Shown here: one piece after another, positions 15,625-19,210 of the stretch
How the letters are laid out: the number at the start of each line of letters is the position of its first letter
Position numbering within the stretch: the first letter of the stretch is position 1
Source of the DNA: Pseudomonadota bacterium
Lineage (GTDB): Bacteria; Desulfobacterota; Desulfarculia; Desulfarculales; JAHJDS01
Direction of reading: 5' to 3'
Assembly: GCA_018812395.1 (NCBI GenBank)
Contig: JAHJDS010000406.1
Coordinates: 1 to 19,210, forward strand
DNA: 19,210 nucleotides
Translations under genes and position numbers: made by a program
Notes under the pieces: model-generated
Databases searched by the model: none
Told to the model about the DNA's origin: nothing
What the model saw: the letters and a program-made list of their open reading frames with translations, nothing else

Positions 15625-16659
15625 CTAGGTCCGCTCGATGGTCCGGATGACGAAACGCTGCCAGGCGTCGTCGTCGGCGTCCAGGAGGCGGGGCGGAAGG
15701 TTCTCCAGACGGACCTCGGCCCGGGCGGCGGCCTTGTGTCCGCCGGCCGAGCCCAGGGCCCCGAAGGTCATTTTCATGAGCTTGCCGGCGTCCTTGCGGT
15801 AGCCGTCGTTGCGGGCGATGACCACCAGCTTGGCGTTGACCACCCCCGAGACGAACGACCAGGCCACGTTGTGGACCCGCATGAAGAAGTCGGCCAACTG
15901 GACCAGGATGTCCGCGTTGTTGACCCGCCCCATGTGTACGAAGGCCGAACCGCTCCGGCGGCGGAAGGTCATGCGCCCCAGGGCCGTCTGATAGTGCTTG
16001 AGGTCGGTGAGGCTCGTTTCCGAGTACTCGATTTGCCGTAGCAGCACCTGATTGGCCAAGGGGTACAAGTAGGCCGCCGCGTCCATGTCGGCCGCGGCCG
16101 CAGCGCGCCGGAAGGTCTCGGTGTCGGTCTTGATGCCGAAAAACAGGGCCGTGGCCAATGACGGGGCCGGCTTGATCCGGGCCGCCCGGAGGTACTCGGT
16201 CATGATCGACGAGTTGGCCCCGTACTCGGGCCGGACGTCCTTGAACTCGGCCTTTATTGCCGCCCCCAGGGGGTGGTGGTCGATGACGGCGCTGAAGTCA
16301 AGACCGATCAGGTCCGGGGCGTGGTGGGGCTGGGAGTCCAGTAGGACCAGGCGGCCGAAGTCTTCGATCCTGACCTGGCCGAGCTTGATCGTCGGGATCT
16401 CCAGCACCCGAACCATGGTCAGATTGTCCGGTCGGCGCATGTCGTTGATCCGGGCGACCTTGACGGTGTGGACCCGTCGCCAGAGGAGACGTTTGAGGGC
16501 CTTGGCCGAGGCCAGGGCGTCGGGATCGGCGTTGATCACCACCAGGACGTTGTCGGTGGTCGAAAAGATGGCTCGCAAACGGCGGAGTTTTTCCGCGGCC
16601 GAGGGCTGAACGGCGGCCTTGGCCAAGACTGTCTCCAAAAGTTGAGGGTGGGGTTCCAT
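15625..16659 (-). CDS. DHH-family phosphoesterase-like protein
   Basis: A 344-residue protein with the NrnA-like layout. The DHH domain has DPD (Asp45, Asp47), Asp108 in LLDSQP, DHH (127-129), YGANSSIMTEYL (146-157) and Asp179; the C-terminal DHHA1 domain ends in GSAGGHKAAAR (303-313). Family members degrade short RNA, pAp, cyclic dinucleotides or similar. The first motif normally reads HxxPDxD; here it is VINADPD, so the metal-binding His is Val41. Activity may be changed or lost, though the other ligands remain. The ATG at 16659 has no ribosome binding site and overlaps a TATAAT; TTG 16626 (residue 12), with GGAG six bases ahead, is an alternative start giving 333 residues. It is 257 bases upstream of the aminomutase gene, same strand, probably a separate unit. 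Confidence 0.88.
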   Translation of the reverse strand: MEPHPQLLETVLAKAAVQPSAAEKLRRLRAIFSTTDNVLVVINADPDALASAKALKRLLWRRVHTVKVARINDMRRPDNLTMVRVLEIPTIKLGQVRIEDFGRLVLLDSQPHHAPDLIGLDFSAVIDHHPLGAAIKAEFKDVRPEYGANSSIMTEYLRAARIKPAPSLATALFFGIKTDTETFRRAAAAADMDAAAYLYPLANQVLLRQIEYSETSLTDLKHYQTALGRMTFRRRSGSAFVHMGRVNNADILVQLADFFMRVHNVAWSFVSGVVNAKLVVIARNDGYRKDAGKLMKMTFGALGSAGGHKAAARAEVRLENLPPRLLDADDDAWQRFVIRTIERT

Positions 16660-16685
16660 TATAACCGGTCCGGCGGTGAAGTAAA
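16658..16685 (-). promoter_or_regulatory. Promoter overlapping the annotated start of the DHH gene
   Basis: On the minus strand TTTACT (16685-16680), 16-base spacer and consensus TATAAT (16663-16658). The last two bases of the -10 are the first two of the ATG at 16659. Transcription would start near 16651, so in this transcript the first usable start is TTG 16626, which has its own GGAG. Confidence 0.45.
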
Positions 16686-16700
16686 GGGACGTCGGCCGCC

Positions 16701-16730
16701 TTGACAGCCGTCGGGGCCATGCGGCAATAT
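16701..16730 (+). promoter_or_regulatory. Candidate promoter of the DUF362 gene
   Basis: Consensus TTGACA (16701-16706), 18-base spacer, weak -10 CAATAT (16725-16730). It would give a leader of about 75 bases, GC-rich, ending in the ribosome binding site GGAGGAG (16801-16807). Confidence 0.35.
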
Positions 16731-16813
16731 GCCCCGAAAGAGGCGAGCGCCGGCCGATCGCCCCCTGGACCCGGCCGGCCGCCACCCCACCGACCCCCCC
16801 GGAGGAGCAGTCC

Positions 16814-17917
16814 ATGGCCAGCACCGTCTACTTCGCCGACATGCGCACCAACCCCAAGGAAGGCCTGGTCAGGAAGTTCGCCCGCCTGATCGACACCGCG
16901 GGCCTCCCAAGCCGCGTCGGCCCGGGCGATCTGACCGCCATCAAGATTCACTTCGGCGAGTTGGGCAACCACGCCTACATCCGGCCGATCTTCGTCCGGC
17001 CGGTCAGCGAGCTGGTAAAAAAGGCCGGGGCCAAGCCCTTCCTGACCGACGCCAACACCCTGTACGTGGGCACCCGCTCCAACTCGGCGGACCACCTGCA
17101 CACGGCCCTGCGCCACGGCTTCGACCTGACCGTCACCGGGGCGCCCCTGATCATCGCCGACGGCCTGCGGGGGAACGCCCACCGCGAAATACCGCTCACC
17201 GGCGCCACCCTGGCCCGGGCCTTTGTCGCCGTCGAGATCGCCGACGCCGACGCCATCGTCAGCCTGGCCCACTTCAAGGGCCACGAACTCAGCGGCTTCG
17301 GCGGCACGATCAAGAACCTGGGCATGGGCTGCGCCTCCCGGCGGGGCAAGCTGGATCAGCACTCCAACGTCTCGCCCTGGGTCAGTGCCAAGAAATGCGT
17401 GGCCTGCGCCTCGTGCGTCGACCACTGCGCCCAGGCGGCCATCTCCCTGGACGATACGGCCCACATCGATCCCGACAAATGCGTCGGCTGCGGCGAGTGC
17501 ATCCTCGTCTGCCCCGAGCAGGCCATCAACATCAAGTGGGACATGGCGATCCCCGACTTCCAGCGCCGGATGGTCGACTACACCAAGGCCGCCCTGACCG
17601 GCAAAGAGAAGAAGAGCTTCTTCGTCAACTTCCTGACCAACGTCTCGCCCGCCTGCGACTGCTACCCCCATGCCGACGCGCCCATGACCGCCGACATCGG
17701 CATCCTGGCCTCGACCGACCCCATCGCCATCGACCAGGCCGGCGCGGACCTGGTCAATCGCCAGCCGGGCAATCCCCTGTCGTGCCTGGGGGAGACCTGC
17801 GGGGTGGGGTGCGACAAGTTCCGCGAGGTGTACCCCCGGATCGACTGGACCATCCAACTGGACTATGGCCGATCCCTGGGTCTGGGGACCCGGGACTACG
17901 ACCTGGAGACCATTTGA
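16814..17917 (+). CDS. DUF362 protein with two 4Fe-4S cluster motifs
   Basis: A 367-residue cytosolic protein. A DUF362 domain covers most of it, including the IKIHFGELGNHAYIRP segment (43-58), SLAHFKGHELSGFGG (150-164) and the C-terminal ILASTDPIAIDQAGADL. Inserted is a bacterial ferredoxin-type region with two full CxxCxxCxxxC motifs, Cys195/198/201/205 and Cys223/226/229/233, each followed by Ala in the usual place, so two 4Fe-4S clusters are expected. DUF362 proteins are common in anaerobes and are assumed to carry electrons; the reaction is unknown. The start is secure: ATG with GGAGGAG six bases ahead. Its stop overlaps the TTG start of the secreted protein gene (TTGA, 17914-17917). Confidence 0.92.
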   Translation: MASTVYFADMRTNPKEGLVRKFARLIDTAGLPSRVGPGDLTAIKIHFGELGNHAYIRPIFVRPVSELVKKAGAKPFLTDANTLYVGTRSNSADHLHTALRHGFDLTVTGAPLIIADGLRGNAHREIPLTGATLARAFVAVEIADADAIVSLAHFKGHELSGFGGTIKNLGMGCASRRGKLDQHSNVSPWVSAKKCVACASCVDHCAQAAISLDDTAHIDPDKCVGCGECILVCPEQAINIKWDMAIPDFQRRMVDYTKAALTGKEKKSFFVNFLTNVSPACDCYPHADAPMTADIGILASTDPIAIDQAGADLVNRQPGNPLSCLGETCGVGCDKFREVYPRIDWTIQLDYGRSLGLGTRDYDLETI

Positions 17918-18819
17918 AGGGTCACCTGAAAGCGCCGGGGATCATCATCGCGGCCGGCGTCTGCCTGGTCGGATGGGCCGGGGCCGCGACCGACGCGCCG
18001 GCGCTGCGAATCATCAAGAATCTGGGCGTGACCGACCGCCACCACGTGGTCAGCCGCGTCTTTCGCCTGGAGCGGACCGACTACGCCGCCCTGGAGTTCT
18101 TCGTCGAGGGGATGGTCCCCGGGGCGCCCTCGGCCTGGGGCAAGCTGGCCGCGATCTATCGCAACGGCCACTTCTGGAACTACGTCATCATCAACAACCG
18201 CTTTGTCCGGCGGATCAACGATCAGGTCGGCTCAACGAAGTCCAGCCGGGTCCGGTTCCTGGTGCCGGCCGGCGTTCTCCGGAAGGGTCTCAACATCATC
18301 ACCTTCACCTCGGAGCGGCCCTACAAGGGTGATTACGACGACTACGACGTGGCCGACGTACGGCTGCTGGGGCGATTGCGATCCAGCCCCCGGGCCCGAC
18401 CGGCCGGGCCGCGGCCGGACTTGACGGTCAAGCCCCGGCCCGTTGACCCCGGGCCGAAGACCTCGCCTCCCCCGCCCCCCCCGCCGCGCCCCCCAAGCGG
18501 CCCGCGGCTCGCTCATTCCGGCCATGGCGCGCCCTTCCTGGGCCGCTGGCGCTACACGGTCCTCCGGCCCCGGGACAAGGCCATTGTCTGGGAGGGACGA
18601 CTGGTGGTGCGCCCCGGGCCGGGCCGGACGATTCTGATCCGGTTCGCCGGCCAGAAACCCTTCCCGGCCCAGGTGGCCGGTCAGGGGCTGGTCCGCTTTG
18701 TCACGCCCTCGGGGGCCCGGGTGGAGTGGACCAAGCACCCCCTGGTCCCGGTGTTCGTCGGGACGTATCGGTATCCCGACGGCCGAAGCGGCCTGGTCCG
18801 CGGCGAGCGGCCGGACTGA
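17914..18819 (+). CDS. Secreted two-domain protein of unknown function
   Basis: A 301-residue protein starting at TTG 17914, chosen because it forms a TTGA overlap with the DUF362 stop, has GGAG five bases ahead, and directly gives a signal peptide: basic MKGHLK, a hydrophobic stretch to about residue 22 and a likely cleavage after AGA (24). Mature residues 28-153 look like a beta-sandwich (many alternating strands; WNYVIINNRFVRRIN 88-102; LNIITFTSE 126-134; DYDVADVRLLG 143-153), perhaps a ligand-binding module. A Pro-rich linker (155-196, with a seven-Pro run) leads to a second beta-rich domain (207-295; GRWRYTVLR, AIVWEGRLVVRPGPGRTILIRFAG). I do not recognise either domain. It is probably periplasmic or outer surface. 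Coupled translation with a DUF362 cytosolic protein is unexpected and not explained. Confidence 0.8.
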   Translation: MKGHLKAPGIIIAAGVCLVGWAGAATDAPALRIIKNLGVTDRHHVVSRVFRLERTDYAALEFFVEGMVPGAPSAWGKLAAIYRNGHFWNYVIINNRFVRRINDQVGSTKSSRVRFLVPAGVLRKGLNIITFTSERPYKGDYDDYDVADVRLLGRLRSSPRARPAGPRPDLTVKPRPVDPGPKTSPPPPPPPRPPSGPRLAHSGHGAPFLGRWRYTVLRPRDKAIVWEGRLVVRPGPGRTILIRFAGQKPFPAQVAGQGLVRFVTPSGARVEWTKHPLVPVFVGTYRYPDGRSGLVRGERPD

Positions 18820-18894
18820 GTCCGGACCGCCGCCGGGACCAGACCAGAAGCCAATCGCCGCCGGTTGCAGAACGCCCGGGACTCCGATACTAAA

Positions 18895-18950
18895 ATGAGA
18901 GATATCTTCTCGCTGGCCAGGGGCGATGTCAGTCCAGGTATGAGAGATAT
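18895..18950. repeat. Short direct repeat ATGAGAGATAT
   Basis: Two exact 11-base copies (18895-18905, 18940-18950) spaced 45 bases start to start, at the point where base composition changes. A seven-base inverted pair CTCGCTG (18910-18916) and CAGCGAG (18962-18968) overlaps the same span. Two copies are too few for an array; binding sites or an old insertion scar are possible. Confidence 0.4.
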
Positions 18951-19026
18951 ATGTTGACTCTCAGCGAGGGTAATTTCTGCCAAAATATTTCCTGAATAGC
19001 TGCAGACCATCAGAATGGGCGGATAT

Positions 19027-19045
19027 GGCTGAACACCGTTCAGCC
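19027..19045 (+). other. Perfect hairpin in the AT-rich end region
   Basis: GGCTGAAC (19027-19034), loop ACC, GTTCAGCC (19038-19045). A second small stem GTCA-TCCG-TGAC follows within ten bases. No T-run follows, so it is not a standard terminator; it could be part of a structured leader RNA. I could not match it to a riboswitch class. Confidence 0.4.
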
Positions 19046-19210
19046 GGAGTCATCCGTGACGGCAGCAACCGAAAGGCCCCAAAACTCAAATTATGGTTTA
19101 GGCATAATTATGATAATTTTGTTGGCGAATAGTTTAAGATAAGATCATTATGTGATATTCTTTTATAAAACGAACTTTACAAGTTTAAATAATCAAAAGA
19201 CTCTTATCCC

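Larger units (their letters stand above)
18820..19210. other. Gene-free stretch with an abrupt change to AT-rich sequence
   Basis: The first 70 bases are still GC-rich. From about 18885 the sequence becomes AT-rich, strongly so after 19080. I find no convincing gene: the only sizeable frame (minus, 19010 to 18681) runs antisense into the secreted-protein gene. Contents are an 11-base direct repeat ATGAGAGATAT (18895-18905 and 18940-18950), a perfect hairpin (19027-19045), a four-base-pair hairpin GTCA-TCCG-TGAC just after it, and a palindrome CATAATTATG (19103-19112). It may be the leader or edge of a region of other origin. Confidence 0.6.

Noticed and set aside
16298..17857. Minus-strand open frame of 519 codons across the divergent gap and the DUF362 gene
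   Set aside because: It covers parts of two well-supported genes on other frames and reads as Gly/Val/Asp-rich shadow sequence.
16729..17913. Upstream extension of the secreted-protein frame (395 codons)
   Set aside because: It runs through the DUF362 gene in another frame and is Arg/Pro-rich; the TTG at 17914 gives a signal peptide and a ribosome binding site at once.
18895..18950. Start of a CRISPR array
   Set aside because: Only two 11-base copies, too short and too few, with no array-like continuation to the window end.
19027..19100. Cyclic-di-GMP, cobalamin or fluoride riboswitch
   Set aside because: Hairpins are present, but the conserved sequence blocks of these classes are not found.

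Overview
The window is about 19.2 kb of high-GC DNA with strong G/C bias at third codon positions, no rRNA and one tRNA. Gene content (AcuC-type deacetylase next to isocitrate dehydrogenase, a DUF362 ferredoxin-like protein, a YkgJ cysteine-cluster protein, a KamA-family radical SAM enzyme, AMP-forming phenylacetate-CoA ligase, a GGDEF tail) suggests an anaerobic Gram-negative bacterium of the former Deltaproteobacteria (Desulfobacterota). That placement is inferred from gene mix and composition, not from a marker gene.

Layout. At 1-119 is the tail of a diguanylate cyclase. At 139-1886 (minus) are a doubtful small protein with a winged-helix-like end and, separated from it by a clear terminator, a phenylacetate-CoA ligase. 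A 295-bp divergent intergenic region carries a perfect CRP/FNR-type palindrome and a good sigma-70 promoter. The promoter drives a tight plus-strand operon (2182-5688): AcuC-like deacetylase, YkgJ protein, NADP-isocitrate dehydrogenase and ComF-like phosphoribosyltransferase. From 5826 to 9402 lie small units: a TIM-barrel isomerase/epimerase-like protein (minus), a small membrane protein plus a hypothetical protein (plus, overlapping), a zinc-ribbon/Yip1-like membrane protein with a small Cys protein (minus), and a histidine phosphatase (plus). A tRNA-Arg(CCG) with textbook promoter and terminator follows at 9546-9622.

The most unusual part is the minus-strand operon 15367 to 9733. In transcription order it encodes a KamA-family radical SAM aminomutase, a fusion of a D-Ala-D-Ala-ligase-like ATP-grasp enzyme to an M20-peptidase-fold domain that has lost its metal ligands, a gamma-glutamyltransferase-like enzyme without signal peptide, and an N-formylglutamate-amidohydrolase-like enzyme. 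The last two junctions overlap (17 and 4 bases). The aminomutase lacks the aspartate that binds the lysine side chain in lysine 2,3-aminomutase and has Arg there. This, with two glutamate-type enzymes alongside, suggests a system that makes and processes a beta-amino-acid (perhaps beta-glutamate) peptide or amide. That is a hypothesis.

Upstream is a DHH phosphoesterase-like gene (minus). Then come a DUF362 protein with two 4Fe-4S motifs and a secreted two-domain protein (plus), joined by a TTGA stop/start overlap. The last roughly 320 bases are abruptly AT-rich, contain hairpins and a short direct repeat, and hold no convincing gene; they look like the edge of a region of different origin.

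A cross-cutting feature: several monocistronic or first genes (6656, 8618, 8725, 16659) have no Shine-Dalgarno sequence, and a plausible -10 element lies so close to the start codon that the transcript would be leaderless or the start must be moved.
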